Source of the DNA: Chara braunii
Lineage: Eukaryota > Streptophyta > Charophyceae > Charales > Characeae
Reading direction: 5' to 3'
Assembly: GCA_003427395.1 (NCBI GenBank)
Contig: BFEA01000357.1
Coordinates: 967,705-1,015,056, forward strand
DNA: 47,352 bases
Under the pieces are notes generated by a model. The model ran no database searches, had not been told where the DNA came from, and saw only the letters and a program-made list of their open reading frames with translations. Position numbers and translations under genes: made by a program. Below are positions 1-10,196 of this stretch, piece after piece (the first letter of the stretch is position 1; the number at the start of each line of letters is the position of its first letter).

Positions 1-47
1 GGGGGGGGGGGGCGTGGGGGAGGGGGGCGAAGCCCTTCCCCCCCCCG
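1..47. repeat. G/C homopolymer runs at the window edge
   Basis: The first 12 bases are all G, followed by further G-rich and then C-rich runs. No feature can be read from them. They look like a sequence or contig edge, or a low-complexity tract. Confidence 0.6.
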
Positions 48-249
48 CTACTTGAATTACAAAAAGAAAATACATATATTCCTTAGTATATATACAAAAC
101 AATACATTCATGCGCACTTCTTAGCGGCCCGGTGCGGGTTTGGTGGGTGGTGAGTCAAGATCTTGACACAATGTTCATGATTGACTAGCCTCTCTGCTCT
201 TTTACGTGCGGGCATTGCCCGCACCGCCCGCACTGCGGGCGCTAAGCTA

Positions 250-250
<1 letters not shown>

Positions 251-282
<32 letters not shown>
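251..282. repeat. (TTA)n microsatellite
   Basis: About ten uninterrupted TTA triplets. They follow a short GC-rich block (about 120-245) in which TTAGCG near 121 and CGCTAA near 239 are inverted, with GTGCGGG/CCCGCAC motifs between them. Confidence 0.9.
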
Positions 283-1080
283 TATTTTTTTAGAAATGAT
301 TTCGTTTTGAAATTATTTTTGTACTATTTTTGAAAATACGTCCCAATTAATTTTTTTGTTCCACAAAATCTTTTCGAAATACTTTAGAATTAAATCACCC
401 TTTTCACAAATTTCTTTGAATTTTTTTTTCGTTTGAAATTTTCCTTCTGAACTTCACTTTTGCATTAACTAATTTGTTCTTTCTCGAAATTTTGAATTTA
501 AAAATACTTTTGAACTCGTTACTTCTTTTCGAAATTCCTTTGAAATATTTCGAAATTAAGTGATTCTTTTTCTGCGAAATTTCTTTTTATTTTTTGAAAA
601 TTTTTGAATACTTTAGAAATAATTCATCTCTTTGTCGAATACCCTTAATTTCTTTCCAAATTCCTTGGAATCCTTTTGCAACTCATAATTAGCCCTTTTC
701 TGAAATTTTGAATTCACATTTTGAACTTTGAAATTAATTACTTATTTTTACGAAATTGTCTCAATTTTTTTTTTTTTATCTGCCGATATTTCTTTAAATT
801 CATGTTTGAAAGTAATCCCTTCCTTCGGAATTAATTATTATTTTTTCAAAATTTCAATAAAAATCTTTAAAATTCCACCTCCTAATTCTTTTTCTATAAT
901 TTGAAGATATTATGAAATTTCACGTAAATAAATTGTGAAATAAATTCAAATTTATTTTCTACCAACATTTTGAACAATGAATTTTGTAAATCTCTGCTCG
1001 GATCCTTCAAAATTTTATTCTACCCTAATTAATTTCGAATAAATAAAATTCCCTACTTTCGAAAAAATCTTGGCAATTAT
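283..1080. other. AT-rich sequence without a gene
   Basis: Very AT-rich DNA with many degenerate TTTCGAAAT-like words. No reading frame, LTR or primer site is visible. The 5' LTR of the chromovirus that follows would be expected upstream of 1159, but nothing here resembles its 3' LTR at 7761-8230, so that end is missing or too decayed to see. Confidence 0.6.
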
Positions 1081-1158
1081 CTTTATTTTGCCGCCACCGC
1101 TGCTGCTGCATCCTCCACATCCGTTTAGGCCGCATCCTCCACTCCCTCTTCCCCCGAC

Positions 1159-2859
1159 ATGACCGCATCCTCCATCAACATGTCTGACATCCGCACCGAC
1201 TCGGTCGATAGCATCGCTCGCAACCTCGCAGACGAACAACCACCAACAAACACCGCCACCCCCGACCTCTTGGCCATCCTCCAGACTCTCAACACCCTCC
1301 AAACCTCTGTCACCGCCTCTCTCAACGACATAAGGGCCACTGCGTCATCCATATCCAATCGCGTCTCCACGCTCGAAGGGAACAACCCCTCCATCACGGT
1401 TGTCACCACGACCGCACCTCCCTCCTCCACAGCGCAAACCACTCCCTCCTCCACAACGCAAACCACTCCCTCCTCCACAGCCACCTCTAGCAACACCCCC
1501 CCGCCGACCTCCTCCACTCCTACCACCTCTACCACCACATCCACCAACCCTTCAACCTCCACCATCGTTTCGTTCCCCCCACCTCCTCCCTCATCCGNCC
1601 GACCTCCTCCACTCCTACCACCTCTACCACCACATCCACCAACCCTTCAACCTCCACCATCGTTTCGTTCCCCCCACCTCCTCCCTCATCCGGCGCATCC
1701 TGCACACCGCCTCATTCCTCGCCTATCCACGTCACCCCTCTTCCCCCCCCCCACTCTCATACCATTCCCCAACCCATCATGACGACCTCCACCATCCCCA
1801 CCATCCGTCCCACCTATTCCCAAGTCACCTCCGGGATCTACCCCACAATGTCACAACTCGCCCCCAACTACCTCCTTAAGGACAACAACCAACTCGACTA
1901 CACCTGCTACGACACCACCCCCGATAACCTCAGCTTCAACACCCTCGCCCAGATCGTTTCCCGCAACGGGGAAATCCCTCGTTCCTTCTGATCTAGCGAA
2001 ATTATGTCCTTCTACGGCCTCCCCCACGAGGACGTTTTCCTCTTCCTAACCCAGCTCTAGAACTTTTTTCACCTCCACCACATGCTCCTTGCCCACTGGC
2101 TCCCAATTGCCACCTCCCGCCTCCTCGGCAATGCCGCCAAATGGTGGATGGCTGAAGTCAGCAACCGTCGAGCCTCCGGAGGACCACGTCACTCCTTCCT
2201 CCAATGGGCCAACCTTCTCACTGCCACCTTCCGCCCCCAGAAAACCATTGATGACTACCTTGAACAATTCTTCCACCTCCGTCAGACCGGTCCCACGGAC
2301 CGCTTCGTCCAATACGTTCGCTCCCTCCGCCACCACCTCCCCACCACCGTCATTCCCGACTTTGCGTTCATCTCCCGCATCAAACGAGTATGCCACAAAG
2401 ACCTTGCAACCGCCCTCGCCCACGAACCCGACATACCCCTTGTTGACCTCCTCTCTCGCATACTTCACCACGATCGACTCCTCCACCCCCATCACCAGCC
2501 CACGCCCGCCCCCTCCCGCACCCGCTTTTTCCATCCCATCACCCCTGAAGACACCACCTCCATCCCTTCCTCGGACGAGTTCACCACACCTGACCCCAAC
2601 GCATCTTCCGATTCACTCGACTCTTCATCCATCACTCCCGAGGAACTCAATGTCGTCCAATTCATGAGAATGGAGCGTAGAGATCGCAGCTCCCGTCCAC
2701 CCTCATCTACCCCACCCTCTCGCCCTCAAGAAACTCACCCCCGAGGAGCGCACCTACCTCCAAGCAAANGGGGGTTGCTTCCGTTGTCGCCAATTGGGGT
2801 ACCAACAAACCAACTGCTTCAACGCCGCACGATTCACCCGCCAGTCCGCCTCCACTTGA
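1159..2859 (+). pseudogene. gag: Gag polyprotein of the chromovirus, broken
   Basis: The ATG at 1159 opens a Ser/Thr/Pro-rich N-terminal part (MTASSINMSDIRTD...). A conserved gag core follows at about 2004-2440, with an LGNAAKWW-like motif typical of the retrotransposon gag family. A CCHC-type zinc knuckle lies at 2776-2817, read C-X2-C-X4-Y-X4-C, so the usual His is Tyr. Gag would form the particle and bind the element RNA. Breaks: an apparent 94-bp duplication at the N at 1598 shifts the frame; TGA at 1989 and TAG at 2058 interrupt the core; another shift near 2700 precedes the knuckle. If the duplication is an assembly fault, the 1159 start runs directly into the downstream frame. Family assignment is secure; function is lost as sequenced. 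Confidence 0.85.
1504..1692. repeat. 94-bp tandem duplication around a single N
   Basis: Bases 1504-1597 and 1599-1692 are the same 94 bases, separated by one N. The 95-base offset is not a multiple of three, so it creates a frameshift inside gag. Collapsing it restores the frame that continues from 1779. A copy-N-copy arrangement is typical of two contig ends that overlap but were not merged. Confidence 0.9.
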
Positions 2860-3118
2860 CCCGCAACCTCCGCATCACCGCCCTCGGCAAGCGCGGGTCC
2901 CTCCTCATCATGAACACAATCCCCAGGACATTGTCCCGACATCGACATCGTGTCTGTCGGCCAACCCATCGGTGACGTCCTTCGTCCCACCGATGGCTCA
3001 TCTGGCATCGACAATTCGTCTGCCTTCCCCCTCTCCGGTGATGCCCCCTCCACCGGACGACTTCTAGGCGTCGCAAACGCCTCCCACTGCCTCGTGCTCC
3101 TGTACCCTTCTTCCAAAC

Positions 3119-5163
3119 CCATCCACTGTCACCTTCTCCGATGTTGTTGAGGAACAAGCCCGACACGATCGGCTTGTCCGCTTAGGCAACGAACAACGCC
3201 GCCTCAACGCCATCATCTCCACTGCCAACTCATCTCATTTCCACCTCAAATTCATCGCCGCCACCCTTGGTGCGTCTACAACTAAGTTCCGGGCCCTCCC
3301 CGACATTGGAGCCACAGGTAACTTCATCACCGACGCGTGTGTCCGCAAAGCTAGTCTTACCTCTATCGGTTATGACTCCCCGATCACGATTCGCCTAGGG
3401 GACAAAGACACCGCCGTTGTAGTAGACCGCACGGTTCCCGAGACCACCATGACCATCGGAACCCTCTGCAGTCAGGTCTCGTTTGATGTCATGCACTTGA
3501 TGTGCGACATCGTCTTAGGAACCCCGTGGCTGGACCGCTACATGCCATACGCATTCCNCCNCAACTTCCTTCNCCTCACCAACCCCCCCGACACAACCAT
3601 CAACATCCCCTATCTCCCATATCCGACCTCCCAAGGCTCTGTCACCCCGCACCAATTCCTCCACATGGCTCGCCTAAACCCCAACTCCGCCTACTACTGT
3701 CTTGTCCTTGATCGCGAAAGTCCCGAGAACCTTTTCCCGACGGACAAACCCTATCAAGGCCCCTCCTCCAACCCCGCCATCACCTCAATCCTCGATGAGT
3801 TCAAGGACGTCTTTCCTGAGTCCGTACCCGTCGGACTACCTCCGGATCGTCCCATACCATCGATTTGGAACCCAGACATCCTCCACCTTGCCGCCCTCCA
3901 TACCGACTCTGTCCCCGAAGCCGAAGAAATGAAGCAGCAACTCGGTGAACTCCTTGAAAAAGGGTTCATTAAGCCAAGTTCATCCCCCTTCGGAACCAGC
4001 TGCCTCTTCGTCAAGAAAGGTGGAACTTCGGAACTCCGCATATGCACAGACTACCGCACCTTGAACCGGATAGCGATCAAGAACAAGTACCCCCTACCTC
4101 GGATTTCCGAGCTCCTTGATCGTCTCCGTGGAGCCAAGTACTTTACCAAGATCGACCTTCGCAGTGGCTTCCACTAGATCCGTATCCTCGAGGACACCCA
4201 CACGACCGCCTTCCGCTCTCGGTTCAGGAACTACGAGTTCCTCGTGATGCCATTCGGACTCACCAATGCCCCCGCTACCTTCCAATCTACCATGAACTAC
4301 ATCTTCCGCAACCTCCTCGAAGTCTGTGTCGTCGTCTACCTTGATGACATCCTTGTCTTCAGCCCCACCTTTGAGTCCCACCTTCAGTACCTCCACCAAG
4401 TCCTCTCGATCCTCCGAGAGCAAAAATTCTACGCCGAGCTCAACAAATGTATGTTTGCCGCTTCGAGCGTCGAATACCTTGGCCACATTGTCTCCGCTGA
4501 AGGCATCCGTATGGACCCCTCGAAGGTCACAGCCCTCGTCGAGTACCCCACACCCAAGACCCTCCTCCAACTCCGTTCCTTCCTCGGCCTTGCCAACTAT
4601 TACCGCCCGTTCACCCACAAGGACGAGCCCTTCCATTGGAACGATCGCCGCCAACACGCTTTCGACTTACTCAAGCAAACCATCACCACGGCCCATGCCC
4701 TCAAGATCGCCGACCCCACTTGCCATTTCTATGTCACCACTGATGCCTCCGACTTCGCCATCGAAGCCGTACTGTCCCAACATTTCCCCCACGACACCGC
4801 CGAGACCCCTCCATTAAGGACTCGCCCACTCACCCCGAGGCTCCACCTGGCGAATACCCCATCGCCTTCGCAAGCAAGAAGCTCCTTCCTGCAGAGATGA
4901 ATTACCCCTCCAACGAGAAGGAACTCCTCGTCGTGATTCACGCCCTCACAGTCTGGCGCCCGTACCTCGACGCACAATACTTCACCATCCGCACCGACAA
5001 CACCATCGTCTCCTCCATCCTCTCCAAGAAAGATATCACTCCACGCCAAGCCCGCTAGCTAGACTTCCTTGCCCAATTCACATTCACCATTTGCCATACC
5101 CCCGACAAAAGCAACCGCGTTGCGGATGCCCTCTCTCGACCACCCGACCACAGGCCCCCGAGA
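3119..5163 (+). pseudogene. pol: Pol part 1: protease, reverse transcriptase, RNase H, broken
   Basis: Protease: the catalytic Asp is at 3302-3304 in PDIGATGNFI; most Ty3 proteases have D-S/T-G-A, so Ile is unusual. A second protease motif, DIVLGTPWL, follows. Reverse transcriptase: [33 protein letters not shown], and the catalytic YLDD at 4337-4348. RNase H: TTDASDFAI and ASKKLLPAEMNY, ending in VADALSRPP. Together these would copy element RNA into DNA. Breaks: TAG at 4175 right after SGFH, where Gln is normal; TAG at 5056 where Trp is normal (QAR-stop-LDFL); a frame change between 4800 and 4860. NYYRPF runs straight into THKDEPFHW near 4612, so about 15 residues normally found between them are missing. 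Confidence 0.9.
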
Positions 5164-5240
5164 AAGTCTACGCCACCATGACTCATATCCAACTCCTTTT
5201 ATCACTTCATCATTGATACACCCAAGTCTATCTCTCCTGC

Positions 5241-6692
5241 TCAGACTTCACCACCATTTACAACAAGCTCCGCGATCTTGACCCAGTTCCCGACTACTCC
5301 CTCCACAACAACCTCCTCTACATCGATACTAAAGGCACTCTCCGACTTTGCATCCCCGACGCATGAGGCGTCCGTACTCAGCTCTTGGTCGAGCACCACG
5401 ACGCCAAGACCGCAGGAAATCTCGGTTTTCAGAAAACCTTCGACACCATCTCCCGCTACTTCTACTGGCCTTTCCTACTCGCCGACATCAAGGCATACAT
5501 TCGCTCATGCCCCACGTGTCAAGCTATCAACCCCTCGAACCGGGCCAAACCCGGCAAGCTCCAATCATTGCCCATCCCAACTCACCAGTGGCAGTCCATC
5601 TCCATGGACTTCGTGTGCGGCCTCCCGAAGACCGACCGCGGGCATGATTGCATCTACGTCATTGTCTGTCACTTGACCAAATGTGTGCACTTCGTCCCTT
5701 GCACGATCTCGCACAGTGCCAAAGACGTCGCCACACTCTTCTTCGACCATGTTGCTCGCCATCACGGCCTCCCCGAGAACATCATCAGTGACNGTGATCC
5801 TCNCTTCCTCTCACAATTCTGGAAACACCTCTTCACGGCCTANGGAACCACNCTCAAGTATANCACTGCATTCCACCCACAGACCGATGGACAAANAGAG
5901 AAGATGAACGATACACTCCAAAGAATCCTGCAGAAGTATTGTCATCCACACCAACACGATTGGGATCAGTTGCTCACAGCCGCCGAGATTGCCTACAACA
6001 ACGCCGTCTGCCCTTCTACCGGCATGTCCCCATTCTACCTCGACCTGGGCTACCACCCTCGCTTGCCCTCTGACTTCTTGCTCCCTTTGCAGCTTAAGCC
6101 ATCCACCCCCTGCCCCTCTATCAATGAATGGGTAGCAACAATGAACATACTCCTGAGAGAAGCCTCCGAAGTCATTGAACGAACCCAAGAACAACAAGCC
6201 AACAAGACTAACAAACATAGACGCAACGTGTCATTCAAAGTAGGGGACAAAGTCTGGCTCTCCGCCAAACGCTTTGAACCTGAACACGGCTTGTCCAAGA
6301 AACTCTCCAACAAATGGCTCGGTCCCTTCCCCATCATTGAACAAACCTCCCCCGTCAACTACAAACTCCAACTTCCCCCTGACATGAGTCGTGTCCACCC
6401 AGTCTTTCATGTCGAGTACCTGAAAGAATACCATGAATCCCCGCCCCAGTTCGTCGACCGCCCATATCCTAGACCTCCACCAATCATGCTACCCACAGAC
6501 CCTGAATTCGTTGTCGAAACCATTATCGACCGACGAACCACTCAGGTATCTGATCAACCGGAACCAATCACTGAATACAAAGTCAAATGGACCGGATACC
6601 CCGACGAAGAATCTACATGGGAACCTCTCTCTAATCTTAAGAACGCCATGAAACTTGTCCGCGCCTATGATCGTGCTAATCCTATGTCCTAG
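5241..6692 (+). pseudogene. pol: Pol part 2: integrase with C-terminal chromodomain
   Basis: Integrase inserts the element DNA. The zinc-binding domain has EHHD and CPTCQ, but the second His is replaced (AGNLG where GHLG is usual). The catalytic triad is complete: Asp at 5607-5609 (SISMDF), Asp at 5790-5792 (IISD) and Glu at 5898-5900, with 35 residues between the last two (DD35E). The GPF-type C-terminal module (NKWLGPFPIIE) is followed by a chromodomain at about 6508-6680, with YKVKWTGYPDEESTWEP and a closing helix, ending at the stop at 6690. TGA at 5364 interrupts the frame upstream of the zinc domain. Six single Ns lie in the catalytic core. From 5367 to 6692 the frame is open, the best preserved part of the element. 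Confidence 0.92.
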
Positions 6693-7745
6693 ATACCTAT
6701 ATAATGGCATAAACCCTGCTACAACCTCGCAACCCCTCTCTACACACACCCTTGAACCCAGTCCACCCTCCCCTTGACCTTCATTCCTGATGTCTGATCT
6801 GCCCTTGCCCTCGCCTAGCCTTGTCCTATCTGTCCTCTCCACTACCTTGTCTCTCTTGTCCAATGTTCATGAACCTGCGTGACACCGGCGATAAAGGATC
6901 TAATGGCAAGCGCAAGAGGACGATGACCTGCCGCCTCAGTGTTCATGGAGATTACAGCTGGTTTGGCCACCATGCTGTTTCATCGGCCGGCATCCCGACT
7001 CGCGGACTTACTGGAGCAGCAACTTGTGACATGGATCTTTGCATCAGTCTGCAACTTCCTTGCTTCCAGATCAGACCTCATTGCAGTTCGTGTACCGGAC
7101 GCACCCTACCACTTAGACTTTGACACTTGAACTACTACTATGCTTCTTGGACTTCTACCTATCGCAGCCGCCGAAGACCGCTTCCACCACCTACTCCAAA
7201 GGCCTGATCAAGACCGCTGCAGACCCCCTTTCAAGACACTTGGACACTTTGTTCCTACATGAGATTCTGCCTCCGACTCCTTCGGACACACCAGCCCTTG
7301 CATCCTGAACAAACATTTTCATTTTTATTTTTCCTGACTTTGACAACCCTGTAGAACATCATTAGCAGATCCTTGTTTCCCTAACCATTGTTCCCCGTAC
7401 CCACTAGAACATCAATAGAAGTTCCCTGTTCCCTGAACTCTGTTCCCCCTTAACCTATAGCAAACCATGCAGTCCCCTTAGTTCATCAGTAGGACTACCC
7501 TGCTCCCTGTCGTCCCTTTAGTTCATTTGTAGGACTACCCTCTTCCCTGCAACCCCCCCTAGTTCATCTGTAGGACAACTCTGTTCACCGGTACCAAACC
7601 CTGTTCCCTCTTACTCTCGAAGCCCATGCCACCCACATTATACCCCTCTTCCCTTTCGACTTGTTCACCAGTGATCGGCCCCGTCCCGTCCTTCACAAAT
7701 TTCAGCATTGCTTCATGATTTTTGGCAGCCGGGACGTTGCCTTCT
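6693..7745 (+). other. 3' untranslated region of the chromovirus
   Basis: About 1 kb between the pol stop and the polypurine tract, rich in C and T, with no domain I recognise. Pyrimidine-rich words such as TTGTTCCC recur from about 7370 and grade into the tandem repeat at 7473-7592. Confidence 0.6.
7473..7592. repeat. Three tandem ~40-bp repeats
   Basis: Three imperfect units, each containing TAGTTCATCWGTAGGAC, begin near 7479, 7519 and 7560. They lie in the 3' untranslated region of the chromovirus. Confidence 0.85.
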
Positions 7746-7760
7746 AGAGGGAGGGGATAG
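7746..7760 (+). promoter_or_regulatory. Polypurine tract of the chromovirus
   Basis: AGAGGGAGGGGATAG directly precedes the TG that opens the 3' LTR. In Ty3/gypsy elements this tract primes second-strand synthesis, so its place right before the LTR supports the boundary at 7761. Confidence 0.75.
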
Positions 7761-8230
7761 TGTTACGGACTCCGCCAAGGCTCGATCCTTGGTCTATCTT
7801 TTTGCTGTTTCGGTTGCGTCCCGTTTTCGGCCTGGCACCCTTTTTCCGAACCCCTCCTTTGGTACCGTAGGATTTTGGACAACTGGCGCCATGCTGCAAT
7901 TCGTGCGCTACTTTCAAATACCGCATTTTTCAGTTCTGCCCTCGGGGCCTTTGCAGAAATGCCCCTGGTACCATACGTGTCACCGGTACTTATACCGGCT
8001 CCCCGTACGGTACGGGGACCAGTCTCGTACCAGTTTTCTGTTGTTGTACTCGTACTCAATGTGACTTGCTGTTTCGGCATTCGGAATCCAAGACTTCGAC
8101 TTTGTGCCTTGCCACTGTGTCTGCGTCTGACCCTCAGTCGTGTCGAGTGAGTGAGTGTGTGTGTGTGCTCTCACTCTCCCCCTCTCTCTCTCCTCTCCCT
8201 CGGCTCTCCCTTAGCCTCACGCCCGTCACA
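7761..8230 (+). repeat. 3' LTR of the chromovirus
   Basis: It opens with TGTTACGG and closes with CCGTCACA; these ends are inverted matches at 7 of 8 positions, as expected for an LTR. Length is 470 bp. It holds palindromic GTACGGTACGGGG-type words near 8005 and CT-rich sequence before its end. No second copy exists in the window, so the right boundary rests on the terminal match alone. Confidence 0.65.
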
Positions 8231-8233
8231 TCA

Positions 8234-8458
8234 ATGCTGCCCCCAACCATGGATGGCCACGTGGACGTCGACGACATTTTGGAGCACAGAGACATGCCCG
8301 TTCCTATGCCTGTGTATAGAGGAAGACCGCCGAAACCCAAGAGGGAATACCGAGTCAGATCCAGGCATCACACGTATCCAAACGCAGACCGATGGTTCAC
8401 CAGAGAGGAACTAATTGAAATGGTACCTCGAATTCTGGCAGACTATGAAAGAAGGTGA
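8234..8458 (+). pseudogene. C-terminal tail of another gypsy polyprotein, chromodomain-like
   Basis: A 74-residue open end (MLPPTMDGHVDVDD...) with DDILEHRDMPV, a basic stretch RGRPPKPKREYRVRSR, a WFTREEL segment and a final VPRILADYERR before the TGA. This layout resembles the degenerate chromodomain tails that close some gypsy polyproteins; that assignment is by resemblance only. It begins right after the chromovirus LTR end, so the chromovirus probably inserted into this older element and the upstream pol is not in the window on this side. A purine-rich tract follows at 8501. Confidence 0.5.
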
Positions 8459-8500
8459 AGAGGAAGGTTCCTGCTTAAGAAGCATCTCAGCGGACTTTCG

Positions 8501-8518
8501 AAGCTAAGGGGGATGGAA
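8501..8518 (+). promoter_or_regulatory. Candidate polypurine tract
   Basis: AAGCTAAGGGGGATGGAA is followed directly by TGTGAGGAATG, the usual junction between a polypurine tract and an LTR start. It lies 43 bp after the stop of the polyprotein tail. The right end of an LTR beginning at 8519 is not clear; CGTCACA near 8853 is one possible end. Confidence 0.45.
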
Positions 8519-9403
8519 TGTGAGGAATGTGTCCTCATGGGGCCCTAGACAACATGCATTTGTTCTGGACTGTGGCCCCCACCAAGCCTCGTGTCCGCGC
8601 TAAGTGAAGGTTGGGACCTGAATATCCACGAGAGGCCCTTATCTCAACATTTTTCAATGTGGGTCTCAGACAGTTGTTGCACGCTAGTTGGTTGAAGTGC
8701 AACCTGGGCCTCGCCCTGGGCTCTTCCAGAAGAAGCAGCTGCGTCAGGCAGTTGAGCCCAGGACGCAGGTGGTTGCGCCCCGGGCAAACGTAGTGTGAGG
8801 CTGACACATCACGAAGTGGCCATGGGCCAATGAGAATGCAGCATTGTCGTCACATCTACCTCGCGGGCCAATGCAAACACTGCAAACATTCGGAGCCTGG
8901 AAAATCCTGGGTGTGCCCAATTGAAAAGGGCCCAGGCCCTCAATTGTAGACATGGGCCTGGGCGTAGACACTGGGGCCCGATCAGAAGCTACTGGAAACT
9001 TCCACGGCCAGGCCCAGACAGTCCAGCAGCAGCAGCATCTTCCATATAGGGAGGAGGCCAGCCAGTCTTGGGCATTCTGGCCTACACAGGCAATGCAGAC
9101 ACGCTGCTACAATTCAGCGCAAGTGTCTGCATTGCGCTAGCGCTGGCTGGGGCGCGTGCGGGCGCTAAGAGGTGTGGGCGTTGCAGAACAGCGGGGCGCC
9201 AAGCGGCCATAGCCGGGCTGCAGGGGCACGGGCAGGTGGAGGCGACGATGGTCTTCAGGAAGGAGGCGCAGGTGTGGGTGGACAAGGGGTGATGAGTACG
9301 TACCTGGTGTATGTGGGAGGTCGGCATTAGTATCGACGTCATGTACATTGGTCTTCGAAATCGAAGTGAGCCTGTTGCATGAATGTAGATAGCCTAGGTA
9401 GGA
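8519..9403. other. GC-rich LTR-like or untranslated sequence
   Basis: No gene is visible. The stretch is GC-rich with repeated GGGCC words. It is either an LTR beginning at 8519 or the 3' untranslated region before the LTR-like repeat at 9404. Confidence 0.4.
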
Positions 9404-9753
9404 TGTTACATGCTGCACGGGGCATTTTCAGGCCCGTGTCGTTTCAGCTTGAAAACAAGGGCCTACAAATTCTGTGTCGTTTCAGCCTGAAAGCCTGAAA
9501 ACAAGGGCCTACAGGCCTTGTGTCGTTTCAGCCTAAAACAAGGTCTTTCCGCCCCTGAGTCTTTTCAACCTGAAACGAAGGGCCATTTTCAGGCCCTCAT
9601 AAGATCGACCTGCCCTTAAACTCAGGCACCAGACCAGGGTTTTAGCACAGGCCATTTTTGGCCTGTTTTCAAGACCACCTTTGTTTGAGCTTCAACGCTA
9701 TGGTCTGGCACATTTTGGCATTGGCAAGAGCAGCCTCCTGGACGGGCAAGCAC

Positions 9754-9760
9754 TATATAA
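9754..9760 (+). promoter_or_regulatory. TATA box in the LTR
   Basis: TATATAA in the context CACTATATAAGACTGG, a good match to a plant core promoter and where an LTR would start transcription. The homologous position in the inverted copy (about 21260-21280) lacks it. Confidence 0.5.
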
Positions 9761-9870
9761 GACTGGCCCCCCCTGCAGGCTGCAGGTAGTTCCTCGGTAC
9801 TTCCCAAGCACTGAGGAGTCAGCAACAACATTCTGGAGGAGCGCTGCAGGAGTAGTAGTAACGCTAACTG

Positions 9871-9963
9871 TAGTCTTCAAAGTTGGGCGCTAGCAGCGTT
9901 AGCAGTAGTCTTCAGCGTTGGGCGCTAGCAGCGTTAGCAGTAGTCTTCAGCGCTGGGTGCTAG
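9871..9963. repeat. 35-bp tandem repeat, about 2.6 copies
   Basis: Units start at 9871, 9906 and 9941 with TAGTCTTCAGCG and contain GGGCGCTAGCAGCG. They lie inside the LTR copy. Confidence 0.9.
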
Positions 9964-10196
9964 TAGGAGGTAGAGTAGTACTGGAGGGAGAGAGATTGGG
10001 CGGAGGCCAGGGAGACTTACCTGCAGCGCCATAGCTCTAACTTCGTCTTCGAGGTACCTGCAACACAGCGCCATCTTCACAGATGAGTATCTGGCACATG
10101 AGAGAGAAAGAGAGTTCTTCTTCTTCCTCTTCACAGTCCACTATCTTCTTTTCACCCTCTCGCTACCTGAATTTACTGCATCAGCAGACTACGAGA

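Larger units (their letters stand above)
1159..8230 (+). mobile_element. Ty3/gypsy chromovirus, decayed, no visible 5' LTR
   Basis: The order gag, zinc knuckle, protease, reverse transcriptase, RNase H, integrase, chromodomain, polypurine tract, LTR is that of a Ty3/gypsy chromovirus. In that group the integrase-linked chromodomain is thought to guide insertion into heterochromatin. The reading frame changes four times: once near the N at 1598, near 2700, between 2860 and 3119, and between 4800 and 4860, then again before 5241. There are five in-frame stops (1989, 2058, 4175, 5056, 5364). The element cannot encode a working polyprotein as sequenced. Several single Ns lie in coding sequence (1598, 2769, 3558-3573, 5793-5896), so some breaks may be assembly faults. 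The 3' LTR is recognisable; the 5' LTR is not. Confidence 0.9.
9404..10196 (+). repeat. LTR copy, same family as 20367-21624 but inverted to it
   Basis: It opens with TGTTACATGCTGCAC and matches the reverse complement of 20835-21624 over about 790 bp with many substitutions. The other copy continues another ~470 bp to a matching LTR end, so this copy is truncated at its 3' side. It carries a TATA box (9754-9760) and a 35-bp tandem repeat (9871-9963). No clear polypurine tract precedes it. Confidence 0.65.

Noticed and set aside
1125-1565. Long open frame on the - strand opposite gag
   Set aside because: Val/Glu-rich mirror of Ser/Thr/Pro codons; the + strand gag explains the open frame.
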